From: Gordionus sp. m RMFG-2023 | Taxonomy: Eukaryota > Nematomorpha > Gordioida > Chordodea > Parachordodidae | Length of the DNA: 64,000 bases | Reading direction: 5' to 3' | Assembly: GCF_954871325.1 (NCBI RefSeq) | Contig: NC_088775.1 | Span: 81,817,561 to 81,881,560, forward strand | Notes under the pieces: model-generated | What the model was told of the DNA's origin: nothing | Databases searched by the model: none | What the model saw: only the letters and a program-made list of their open reading frames with translations | Shown: positions 36,887-49,000 of the stretch, in pieces | How positions within the stretch are numbered: the stretch's first letter is position 1 | Layout: each line of letters starts with the position of its first letter | Made by a program: the position numbers and the translations under genes

Positions 36887-38011
36887 TTAAAAGCATTTTC
36901 TGTGAACTATGGAGGGCCCGACTTCATCATACTCTTCTTTATTTATCCACATAGATTGAAAGGTCGATAGAGATGCTAAGATTGATCCTCCAATCCAAAC
37001 CAAAAATTTCCTTTCAGGAGGAGCCAAAACCGATATTGTCATGGTCGGTGGCGCTAAAGCTCTAATTTCCTTTTCTAGTCTTTCCTTCAGTCCTGGATAC
37101 ATAGTGGATCCCCCTGAAAACACAATATTGTTGTATAAATCCTTACGAATATCCATATCGCATCTCATTATAGAATTATATGTCGTTTCATGAATGGCAC
37201 CAGATTCCATTCCAATGAAGAATGGCTTAAAAAATGTTTCAGGACACCTAAAGCGCTCATTGCCTATTGTCAAGATTCTACCATCGGGCAACTCATAACT
37301 CTTTTCAATTTCTGAAGAAGTTTCGGCTAATTTCATTTCTTCTTCAAAATCTAAGGCAACATAGCAAAGTTTTTCTTTAATGTCTCGAACTATTTCTCTT
37401 TCAGCAGTAGTGGTAAATGAGTAACCTCTTTCCGTCAATATTTTTTGCAAATATTCCGTTAAGTCTCTACCTGCCAAATCAATTCTCATGATAGCATGAG
37501 GCAGGGCATACCCTTCATAGATTGGAACCGTGTGTGAGACACCATCTCCTGAGTCAAAAGTTAGACCTGTAGTTCTTCCTGATGCATATAAAGCTAACAC
37601 GGCTTGTATACCGACATAAAGAGCGGGAACATTAAAAGTCTCGAACATGATCTGAGTCATCTTCTCTCTGTTAGATTTAGGATTCAAAGGAGCTTCAGTC
37701 AATAAAACGGGATGTTCTTCAGGAGCAACCCTCAATTCGTTGTAAAATGTGTGATGCCAAATTTTTTCCATATCGTCCCAATTAGTTACAATACCGTGCT
37801 CAATTGGATATCTTAAAGTTAGTATACCCCTTTTGGCTTCAGCTTCATCAGCCACGTAGCAATCCTTTTGCCCCATACCCATCATGACACCTTTATGCTT
37901 AGGTCTACCAACAATTGAAGGAAAAACAGCACGCGGAGCATCGTCACCTGCAAAACCAGCTTTGCATATCCCTGATCCATTATCAACTACTAATGGTTGA
38001 ACTTCTGCCAT
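36887..38011 (-). CDS. Actin (copy 2), protein identical to copy 1
   Basis: Intronless, 374 residues, the same protein as 5791-6915, residue for residue, but on the opposite strand about 30 kb away. The DNA copies differ at many synonymous positions over the first and last thirds, whereas a block of about 195 bp (37442-37637, corresponding to 6165-6359) has a single difference. This pattern suggests both strong selection on the protein and a local gene-conversion tract. The sequence before the start codon is unlike that of copy 1, so the promoters may differ. It sits head-to-tail with the diverged actin 1.46 kb downstream. Confidence 0.97.
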
Positions 38012-38430
38012 AATATATTTAAAGGAATTTCACAGTGATAGTGATTGAAATTATATTTTATTTGTAAGCAAGACAAGAAATTAGAATCCTGTTTGTTAAA
38101 TATATGAATTAATTTAAAGATCAAAATTTGATAAAATGATTATATGATGAATCAAAAGCAAAATTATATTACATCACCAATTGTTATGTATTAAATTATA
38201 ATATCGTTTACGATAAAATAATATTAATTTGAGTAGTATATTATTTAAAGTTTTTAATATAATTTAAGACAATATTAAAACATACTTTTATTGATGGAAC
38301 ATGAAAAAAAAATATAGAATTTAAAAACTAGGATTAAATTTTCACAAATGAAAAATATAAAAGGTAATGATAACCTCACAAAAAATCATAATATCTAAAC
38401 ATGCACGGCTAAATTATTGTTTTTAATATT
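38012..38430. promoter_or_regulatory. 5' flank of actin copy 2
   Basis: AT-rich non-coding DNA. No specific promoter element can be identified with confidence. Confidence 0.3.
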
Positions 38431-38735
38431 GCTGGGATTAGGTTAGGGTGTGGTATTGATTGGGAATTTTTGGAATTGATAATATAGAATTAATCAATTT
38501 GAACGATAATTTTATTTTTTATTTAAAAGCAATCTTGTTTATCCAAAAGTTATTGTTTTATAATAACAATTATATATATATATCATCAGACAGTCGATTA
38601 TATACTTTTCAAATCAATTGAAAATAATATAATATGATATCAAATTAACGCCTCACACAGTAAAATAATAACTATTAAAATCAATTAAACATAATATGAT
38701 TTAATGTGAAATTAACGCCTCAGGCAATAAATTTC
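38431..38735 (+). repeat. Direct repeat, copy 1
   Basis: About 300 bp beginning GCTGGGATTAGGTTAGGGTG and containing AACGATAATTTTATTTTT, TTGTTTATCCAAAAGTTA and two AAATTAACGCCTCA words. It is repeated in the same orientation from 39417. The two copies flank the MITE at 38843-39395. Confidence 0.75.
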
Positions 38736-38842
38736 GCGCAGGAACAAACGAAAATTTAGCATATCTTTGTCTTCAGTCCCATACCAGACGCTCGAAAACG
38801 TCCGAGTTCCTTCCCCACCAGCTTCCAATAAGCTGGTGCTCC

Positions 38843-39395
38843 CAGTGTCTACATGACAGAATTTTCACTGGATGCAAACCCCCTTCAAAAACTTTTGCCT
38901 ACCCCCCTAAAAAAAATTTGCCATCTTAGGCGGCGATGTTTCTCCATTATTATTTCCACTTTTTAAATTATAATGATAATCTTTTCAGAGAATTTATAAA
39001 GAATAACTTAAATTAATCTATCTCTACTACCAACTATCAATATTTTATAAATATAAAGGATAATAAATTCAATTAAAACCTCCATTATTTACAAAAAATT
39101 CATTATTATAGCATTATGAGCTTTCTGAAATATCTAAACCTTTTAAATGCAGAATTTGGAAAACAATGTATATGATTGTTTGCAATATCTAGATTTCGTC
39201 GATGAATTGTATTATAATAGTATTATAATAAAAGTATTAATTTCTACAGCAATGAATTTGTCCTATTTCATCTCAAATTTAATAGATAACCGTCCAAAAA
39301 TTTATCCTACCCCCATTAATAGCCGCCTACCCTTTACCCTCCTCAAAAAAATAGGATGCAAACTGTTCCTACCCCTCCCGCTCATGTAGACGCTG
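38843..39395. mobile_element. hAT-type MITE, copy 2
   Basis: Same family and orientation as 2484-3070: starts CAGTGTCTACATGA, ends TCATGTAGACGCTG. Flanking 8-mers GGTGCTCC and AGTGCCCC match at six of eight bases, so this insertion looks older than copy 1. It is 553 bp long, shorter through small internal losses. It lies between the two direct-repeat copies. Confidence 0.8.
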
Positions 39396-39416
39396 AGTGC
39401 CCCTATCCTTCACCAT

Positions 39417-39672
39417 GTTGGGATTAGATCAGGGTGTGGTATTAATGGGAATGTTTGGAATTGATAAGATAGAATTAATCAAATTGAACGATAATTTGAT
39501 TTTTTTATATAAAAGCAATCTTGTTTATCCAAAAGTTAATGTTTTATAATAACAATTATATATATATATATATTAATATATCTTTTAAATCAATTGAAAA
39601 TAATATATTATAATATCAAATTAACGCCTCAAACAGTAAAATATAAACTTTTAAAATAAATTGAACATAATT
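39417..39672 (+). repeat. Direct repeat, copy 2 (split by the LTR element)
   Basis: Second copy of the repeat at 38431. Its continuation (a degraded AACGCCTCA-like block ending CAGTAAAATATAAAC) resumes at 41757-41815, on the far side of the LTR element, showing that the LTR element inserted into this copy. Confidence 0.7.
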
Positions 39673-39936
39673 TGTTACATTATAGTCTAATTTTTAACCA
39701 TACTATTACTTTTGTTTTTTTTGCATACAAACTTTTTATAATCTAATTTTGTAACTTTACTTTTTATTTTTCGTAACCTTACTTTTTATTTTTCGTAATC
39801 TTACTTTTTGTTTTTTTGTATATATTCTAATTTTATATAGTATATATACAGATGTGTAAAAAGAGAAAAAGTTAGTTAATAATAATAAAATATATTTTTA
39901 CTTACTCGCAGGTAAATCCCTCCTTCATTCTTTTCA
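39673..39936 (+). repeat. Left LTR of the short LTR element
   Basis: 264 bp, nearly identical to 41493-41756. The segment after it contains CCCTGGCTCTGGGTGGTGG. A similar word occurs again near 40385, so a primer-binding site cannot be named with confidence. Confidence 0.85.
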
Positions 39937-39955
39937 TTGTGCCCTGGCTCTGGGT

Positions 39956-40335
39956 GGTGGACTAGAATGAGATGACTACCTAACCTATTGATATGACTGC
40001 TTAACCTATTGAGATGACTGCTTAACCTATTGAGATGACTGCTTAACCTATTGAGATGACTACCTTATCTATTGATATGACTGCCTAATCTATTGAGATA
40101 ACTACCTAATTTATTGACATGATCAATGCCTAATCTATTGATGACTGCTTTATTGAGATGACTACCTATTGAGATGACTACCTAATTTATTGACATGATC
40201 AATGCCTAATCTATTGAGATGACTGCTTAACCTATTGAGATGACTACCTTATCTATTGAGATGACTACCTAATTTATTGATTTGACCAATGCCTAATCTA
40301 CTGAGACTACCTAATCTATTGAGATGACCAAGAAT
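39956..40335 (+). repeat. Minisatellite inside the LTR element
   Basis: About fifteen imperfect copies of a roughly 21-bp unit close to ATTGAGATGACTGCTTAACCT, with unit-length and sequence variants. It has no coding meaning that I can see. Confidence 0.85.
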
Positions 40336-41492
40336 CAAACCTTAGCACGTTCTTTCATGCAAAAAGCTTCTTTCTTCATGGTGTCCTGGCTCTGGATGTT
40401 GGACTGGAATATGATAACCAGCACCTAACCTAAAGTGGAAACCTAGAAAGAACCAATATGGAAGTTGGACGTTAGGTTATGAATTGTATATTGAGAGACC
40501 AATGATGATTACTTATTATTCTAATCCACGTAAAAAGAAAAGTTATTAAAAATTAAAATTTTATGCCGAGATAAAGGCATGTTGTAAATTTACTTATTAA
40601 AATAACTTAAATGTAAATCAACAAGACATATTTGAACACATAAAAAGCCTTAAAAAAAATTACTTACTTAATTTCTTAGTGAAATATTGATATTTTTTTG
40701 ATTTCTTATATGATGACCAATTGTTGTAAATTAACTAAACCTAAAGATGAATTCTTAGGTATAATTAAAAATAAACCATTAAAAATCCTAAACAAGAAGA
40801 ATTTTAAATATATTAAAATGTAATTAAAACATATGAATTAAAAGGAATTGATTTAAATGACCCTTATAAGTAATACTTAATATGATAAAAATGTTTTTGA
40901 AATAAAGCTTTTGAAGACAAGTGGTTATGTTACATCTTCATTTTAGATAAATATTTAAATGATGTGATGAGATCATTTTCTAAAAATTATCTTAGGAAGA
41001 AATTTTATTAAAAATAACACTTTTTGAATTAAAACTAGGGTGCGAAATTTAAATTTTTTATTTTAAAGAGAGGGAAATGTGAATAATATTTTAATTACAT
41101 ATTTTAACCTCGGAGATTGAAAATAAATAAAAATAAATTAAATACTAAAACGCAAAAATTAATTAAACACTAAAAGGCGAAAAAATAAAAGTCATTAAAA
41201 CGCGAAAAATTAAAACGCTAAAAATATTATACTTGAAAAATGATAATAATAACAACTGAGAACTACCAAGCAAGCTATGATTAATGGAGACAACTTACGA
41301 TAAGGATATCAAGCTTGCGATTTAAACAAACCAACGTACAAAATCGATTTAAAACAAACCAACGATTGGGACAAGCCAACGTTATGATGATTTGTGAAAC
41401 AACTTGATTACTAAAACGATAAACTACTTGGACAACAAACTCTCTATGACTTCTCAGATGAATTTATGGGAAGGCTTTCAGAAGAGGGAGAA

Positions 41493-41756
41493 TGTTACAT
41501 TATAGTCTAATTTTTAACCTTACTATTACTTTTGTTTTTTTTTGCATACAAACTTTTTATAATCTAATTTTGTAACTTTACTTTTTATTTTTCGTAACCT
41601 TACTTTTTATTTTTAGTAATCTTACTTTTTGTTTTTTTGTATATATTCTAATTTTATATAGTATATATACGATGTGTAAAAAGAGAAAAAGTTAGTTAAT
41701 AATAATAAAATATATTTTTACTTACTCGCAGGTAAATCCCTCCTTCATTCTTTTCA
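41493..41756 (+). repeat. Right LTR of the short LTR element
   Basis: 264 bp partner of 39673-39936, preceded immediately by the purine-rich tract and followed by the TAATT target duplication. Confidence 0.85.
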
Positions 41757-41761
41757 TAATT

Positions 41762-43032
41762 AATATAATGTAAAATATAATTACCATTTCAGACAGTAAA
41801 ATATAAACATATAAATATTATTTTACACTCATGTAACTAATATGAGTATGATTTTAAAAAAAATTTAATATAATATTTAAAAAAAATAATGTAAAATATT
41901 TTTTTAAGAAAAAGACAATTAAATAAAGAGAAATTATTTTTAATATCATTTGCCATCATGACATGGCGATGATATAATATGTGGATGGCACGGCTTGCAT
42001 ATGATAGGAGGCTATAAAGGCAATCGAAAAATTAATATATAATTTATATTATTTTCCAGAATTTTCGAGTTATCAGAATCATTGTTTTCGTCCTGTTTTC
42101 CTTTCATATTTATCCTTAACTTCAGTTTCTGGAACGTGTTCTAAGTTCAGGTTACAATATAAAATTTTGATTTTCATTTATATTTATTTACCGCTATCTC
42201 ATAGATATAATTTTCAAAACTATATTTGGAAGGGGGGGGGGGGATAAATTTTACAGACATGACTGCCAGTCTTTTACTGGACTTTGACTGGTATAATAAT
42301 ATTGGTTTTCCACTATAAAGTAGGTTTTATACAGACAGAACTTTTTTTCAAAGCGGTTTTTAATGGATGTTTTCAGAAATTTTTTTATTTCCAAAGATGA
42401 TAATTGGTGAAATTTAAATTTTTAACGATTGAATGCGTCTGAAAGATTCCTGAATATTAGGGATAGAGAATGTTTTTCAGGAAAAGGGCACTTTGACATC
42501 CACACATTGTTTTTCTGTTTTTCTTTCCTTTTTTTAATAAATTTACTACAACTTTTAAATATCTTTATTTGCTTAAAATGATATTTACAGAACTCAGATT
42601 GGTGCTTCTGCATTATATTCCATGATTATATTTAATATATTTTAAATATATGTAAAATTAATAACTGACTCAATTGATAAATATTTAACTTATAGTTTAA
42701 TGATCACATTTTGAATAGGAGCTTGCGCACCTTTTAAGGTGTAAAAAACAGCAACTTATGGTTGTTTGGTGTCCAATTCTAAAACATTTTTTTTAGATAA
42801 TAAAAAATTAGAAGGAAGGAACTATTAATCAAAAAAATGGTGGATATTTGCTACAGCGTCGATATCTACTCCCTTATTAATCTTATAACTTAGCATATCT
42901 AATTTTTAGATTGTTCAATAAATGTAAACAATATATATAGTTGGTTGAAGTTTGTGAATATAATTTTAAAAAATTTTATATATTATTTAACTTTCATTCA
43001 TTTAAACATGTGATAAATAAAATTTTAAAAAA
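41762..43032. promoter_or_regulatory. 5' flank of the DHTKD1-like gene
   Basis: AT-rich, with a poly-G run near 42232. No promoter element could be singled out. A 63-codon minus-strand frame at 42422-42613 has no recognisable family and is probably chance. Confidence 0.3.
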
Positions 43033-46000
43033 ATGTTAAATAAAAATATAAGATATTTTATAGTTAAAAGATTGAAAATTGAATATTTTAAACTTTCTTA
43101 TGTACATAATTCTATCAAGGTTATACCATCTTCTAGTAGCATAGATTTTGAAAACTATAAATTATTTATAATTGATTCTTACAAGAAATATGGTTATATT
43201 TTTTCAGATTTAAATCCACTATATCCACAAATTATAAAAAAGGAAGATATTTATTCAAATTTAATAAAGTTACTATGTATCTCTAATACAAATGAAGATA
43301 GTAAAGAAAATGATCTATCTCAAATTCAAAATATATATAATAATTTATATTGTGATAAAATAGCAACAGAATTTATTCATATAAAAGACAAGAATGAGAG
43401 ATTAGGATATGAAGATATTTATAAAACTCTAGTATATTCTTACTATAACAATTTGCAAATTAGTATTAATGATAATGCACTGCAATTTAAGGCAAATCTA
43501 AAAAATAAAATAAATCTTTGTAAAATTCTGAATGATTCTCAGATATTGGACCATTTTTTTCACAAAAAATTTCCTTCCTTAAAGTGGTACTCTAATGAAG
43601 GCTCTGAGAGTATGATAGCATTTATAAATGAATTAAAACAAAGTTATCTATCATCCAATACCTTATTTAAAACTGAACTCTCAACTCAAAATAATGATAA
43701 TATCAAATATCTCTTCATTTGTATGCCACATAGAGGAAGAATAAATATTTTGCATCAATTTTTAAAATTTAAATCAGAAGCCTTGTTTACCAAAATTTTA
43801 GGAAGCTCAGAAATAGATCCTAATATGGCTAATTATGGATTAACTGGTGATGTTTTATCTCATTTATATAAAAGATCTAATATGGAATATTCATGTATTT
43901 CAAAAAAAGGTGAACAAATTAGTGATTTATATTTATAATAAATAACAATAACTCAATATGTGGTTATGTTGTATAGATGTGATATAATGAAGGATATATT
44001 GATTAAAAGTGGGGAGGGGGGGCTGAGAATATTTAAAGGAGAATTAGTACTTTTATCAATACACTGTTAGATATATTTAGAACCATGCTGATTCTTATAT
44101 TAAATATCAGATTGGATCAGGGCTAATATTTAATGCTTTAAAAAAAATAGTAGATCTGGCTAATATTTTCAAAACTGATATTTTCAATGTTTTTGATTAT
44201 TTTATGATTGTATATATATAATTATATAATATATATTTTATACATAAAATTGATAAATTTTGAAAGGGAACCAACATTTAATTAATTTTAATGCAAAAAA
44301 CTTGAATTATTTTAAAAGATAGAACTATAAAATATGATATATTTAAAGGAGGATTAGTACTTTTATCAATACACTGTTAGATATATTTAGAACCATGCTG
44401 ATTCTTATATTAAATATCAGATTGGATCAGGGCTAATATTTAATGCTTTAAAAAAAATAGTAGATCTGGCCAATATTTTCAAAACTGATATTTTCAATGT
44501 TTTTGATTATTTTATGATTGTATATATATAATTAGTGTTGTTAAACGGCTAAGCCGAGTCGACTTAGCTATGACTCGAGCCTAGTTTCTAGTCGATAAAA
44601 CAGCTAAGGCTCGAGTCGACTAAATGAGCCGCATTAGTCGGCTCATTTAGTCGGCTCGCTTAGTCGGCTCGCTTAGTCGGCTCACTTAGTCGGCTCACTT
44701 AGTCGGCTCGCTTAGTCAGCTCACTTAGTCGGCTCGCTTAGTCGGCTCGCTTAGTCGGCTCACTTAGTCGGCTCGCTTAGTCGGCTCATTTAGTCGGCTC
44801 ACTTAGTGGACTCAGAGGTTAGCTTGAGTTTAATTTAAATTTAGAGTCAAAATTTATTTTTATGTTATTGAGATATTTTAAATAATAATGTAGAATTTTA
44901 TTTATTTATTTTTAGTGAATAATTTATTTTATTTATATTTAATGTTAATATTTTATTATTATCAAACAAAAAATTTTTTTAACTTTTATTTCAAATATGT
45001 TTTGATCTTATAATAAAAATGGATTTATTTATTTGATTTTTTTTAAATAAAAAAAAATTCATATTTTCGTCGAGCTAAAAATTTTAAGCAAAAAATAATT
45101 TTTGAACAAAAATATTGAAACATATTTTGTTGATTTTTTTATTAATTTTTAAATTTTTTAAGAAATACTTTTGTTAATTTTATCATAAATAAATAATCTT
45201 TTAGGTCAAATCTTCTATAGTTTTTTTATATTATTTTTCAAGTTTATTATTAGAGGTGGCTTTTTCTAAATATTTTTTTAATAAATATATTTATATTTTA
45301 AGAATATTAAAAGAGGTGGTTTTTCTAAATTATTTTTTTATTAATATTTATGTCAAACTTTTTTTTAATGCCGCAATTGTCATATGCGTTATTTTTTAAG
45401 ATTTTTGGACACAAAAGGGTTATAATATAATTTATATTGTAAAGATATAATATTATAAATTCAATGAAGATGTTCCCTGGAAAAATGATAATTATCATAA
45501 TAGGTAGGTATATTTTTGAACATATAAGATTTTTTTGTGACGCTAATGGGCAAAAATATGTTTCTTTAACAGGTAAAATTTAATGTAGATGTACCCTAGA
45601 TAAATGACAATTGTCATAATAGTTATTTTTAAAGTTTTTTAAATTTTTTTGACGTAAATAGGCTAAAATAAGTACTGCTAACATGTCTAAATAAAACTTC
45701 AGTGAAGATGTACCCTAGAAAAGTAACAATTGTCATAATCGTTGTTTTTAAAGTTTTCGAATTTTTTTGACGTAAATGGGCTAAAATAAGCATTGCTAAC
45801 ATGTTAAAATAAAATTTTAGTGAAGATGTACGATAGATAAGTGACAATTGTCATAATCGTTGTTTTTAAAGTTTTTCGAATTTTTTTGACGTAAATGGGC
45901 TAAAATAAGCATTGCTAACATGTTTAAATAAAATTTAAGTGAAGATGTACCCTAGATAAGTGACAATTGTCATAATCGTTGTTTTTAAAGTTTTTCGAAT

Positions 46001-49000
46001 TTTTTTGACGTAAATGGGCTAAAATAAGCATTGCTAACATGTTAAAATAAAATTTTAGTGAAGATGTACGATAGATAAGTGACAATTGTCATAATCGTTG
46101 TTTTTAAAGTTTTTCGAATTTTTTCGTAAATGGGCTAAAATAAGCATTGCTAACATGTTTAAATAAAATTTAAGTGAAGATGTACCCTAGATAAGTGACA
46201 ATTGTCATAATCGTTGTTTTTAAAGTTTTTCGAATTTTTTTGACGTAAATGAGCTAAAATAAGCATTGCTAACATATTTAAATAAAATTTTAGTGAACAT
46301 GTACGATAGATAAGTGACAATTGTCATAATCGTTGTTTTTAAAGTTTTTCGAATTTTTTTGACGTAAATGGGCTAAAATAAGCATTGCTAACATGTTTAA
46401 ATAAAATTTTAGGGGAGATGTACCATAGATAAGTGACAATTGTCATCTTTGTCTTTAAAGTTTTTCGAATTTTTTTGACGTAAATGGGCTAAAATAAGCA
46501 TTGCTAACATGTTTAAATAAAATTTTAGTGGAGATGTACCATAGATAAGTGACAATTGTCATAATCGTTGTTTTTAAAGTTTTTCGAATTTTTTTGACGT
46601 AATTGGGCTAAAATAAGCATTGCTAACATTATTAAATAAAATTTTAGTGGAGATGTACCATAGATAAGTGACAATTGTCATAATCGTTGTTTTTCAAGTT
46701 TTCGAATTTTTTTGACGTAAATGGGCTAAAATAAGCATTGCTAACATGTTTAAATAAAATTTTAGTGGAGATGTACCATAGATAAGTGACAATTGTCATA
46801 ATCGTTGTTTTTAAAGGATTTTTTTTGACGTAATTGGGCTAAAATAAGCATTGCTGACAATTGTCGCATTAAAAAAAAGTTTGACATAAATATTAATAAA
46901 AAATAGAAATAAATTAAAAAGGAATAACTAAAATAAATAAAAGTTAAAGAAAAATTGACAAAAATTTAATAAATATTATGATTTTCATAGTACATCTTCA
47001 CTAAATTTTTATTTAAACATGTTAGCAATGCTTATTTTAGCCCAATTACGTCAAAAAAATTCCTTTAAAAACAACGATTATGACAATTGTCACTTATCTA
47101 TGGTACATCTCCACTAAAATTTTATTTAATAATGTTAGCAATGCTTATTTTAGCCCAATTACGACAAAAAAATTCGAAAAACTTTAAAAACAACGATTAT
47201 GACAATTGTCACTTATCTATGGTACATCTCCACTAAAATTTTATTTAAACATGTTAGCAATGCTTATTTTAGCAAAAATTCGAAAAACTTTAAAGATAAA
47301 GATTATGACAATTGTCACTTATCTATGGTACATCTCCACTAAAATTTTATTTAAACATGTTAGCAATGCTTATTTTAGTCCATTTACGTCAAAAAAATTT
47401 GAAAAACTTTAAAAACAACCATTATGACAATTGTCACTTATCTATGGTACATCTCCACTAAAATTTTATTTAATAATGTTAGCAATGCTTATTTTAGCCC
47501 ATTTACGTCAAAAAAATTCGAAAAACTTTAAAGACAAAGATTATGACAATTGTCACTTATCTATGGTACATCTCCACTAAAATTTTATTTAAACATGTTA
47601 GCAATGCTTATTCTAGCCCATTTACGTCAAAAAAATTCGAAAAACTTTAAAAACAACGATTATGACAATTGTCACTTATCTAGGGTACATCTTCACTAAA
47701 ATTTTATTTAAACGTGTTAGCAATGCTTATTTTAGCCCATTTACGTCAAAAAAATTCGAAAAACTTTAAAGACAAAGATTATGACAATTGTCACTTATCT
47801 ATGGTACATCTCCACTAAAATTTTATTTAAACATGTTAGCAATGCTTATTTTAGCCCATTTACGTCAAAAAAATTCGAAAAACTTTAAAAACAACGATTA
47901 TGACAATTGTCACTTATCTAGGGTACATCTTCACTAAAATTTTATTTAAACATGTTAGCAATGCTTATTTTAGCCCATTTACGTCAAAAAAATTCGAAAA
48001 ACTTTAAAGACAAAGATTATGACAATTGTCACTTATCTATGGTACATCTCCACTAAAATTTTATTTAAACATGTTAGCAATGCTTATTTTAGCCCATTTA
48101 CGTCAAAAAAATTCGAAAAACTTTAAAAACAACGATTATGACAATTGTCACTTATCTAGGGTACATCTTCACTAAAATTTTATTTAAACATGTTAGCAAT
48201 GCTTATTTTAGCCCATTTACGACAAAAAAATTCAAAAAACTTTAAAGACAAAGATTATGACAATTGTCACTTATCTATGGTACATCTCCACTAAAATTTT
48301 ATTTAAACATGTTAGCAATGCTTATTTTAGCCCATTTACGTCAAAAAAATTCGAAAAACTTTAAAAACAACGATTATGACAATTGTCACTTATCTATCGT
48401 ACATCTTCACTAAAATTTTATTTAAATATGTTAGCAATGCTTATTTTAGCTCATTTACGTCAAAAAAATTCGAAAAACTTTAAAAACAACGATTATGACA
48501 ATTGTCACTTATCTAGGGTACATCTTCACTTAAATTTTATTTAAACATGTTAGCAATGCTTATTTTAGCCCATTTACGTCAAAAAAATTCGAAAAACTTT
48601 AAAAACAACGATTATGACAATTGTCACTTATCTATGGTACATCTCCACTAAAATTTTATTTAATAATGTTAGCAATGCTTATTTTAGCCCATTTACGTCA
48701 AAAAAATTCGAAAAACTTTAAAAACAACGATTATGACAATTGTCACTTATCTAGGGTACATCTTCACTTAAATTTTATTTTAACATGTTAGCAATGCTTA
48801 TTTTAGCCCATTTACGTCAAAAAAATTCGAAAAACTTTAAAAACAACGATTATGACAATTGTCACTTATCTATCGTACATCTTCACTAAAATTTTATTTA
48901 AACATGTTAGCAATGCTTATTTTAGCCCATTTACGTCAAAAAAATTCGAAAAACTTTAAAAACAACGATTATGACAATTGTCACTTATCTAGGGTACATC

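Larger units (their letters stand above)
39673..41756 (+). mobile_element. Short non-coding LTR-element fossil (TRIM-like)
   Basis: A 2.08-kb element bounded by 264-bp direct terminal repeats that begin TGTTACATTATAG and end TTCTTTTCA, the TG...CA rule of LTRs. It is flanked by a 5-bp target duplication TAATT (39668-39672 and 41757-41761). A purine-rich tract, AGAAGAGGGAGAA, lies directly before the right LTR. The interior has no gag-pol coding and includes a minisatellite (39956-40335), so the copy is non-autonomous, of the terminal-repeat-in-miniature type. The two LTRs differ at only about four places, which implies a young insertion. The superfamily is not assignable. Confidence 0.85.

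Noticed and set aside
43910-43938. DHTKD1 exon 1 running on to the stop at 43936
   Set aside because: The residues after KKG do not fit the family, and a GT donor at 43910 gives an in-phase join to [11 protein letters not shown].
44635-44812. CRISPR-like array
   Set aside because: The repeats are contiguous 13-mers without spacers in a eukaryotic intron. It is a subterminal transposon array.
45629-47412. Small open frames in the satellite arms (45629-45847, 47206-47412)
   Set aside because: They recur because the unit lacks stops in one frame over short spans. They mirror each other and have no protein features.
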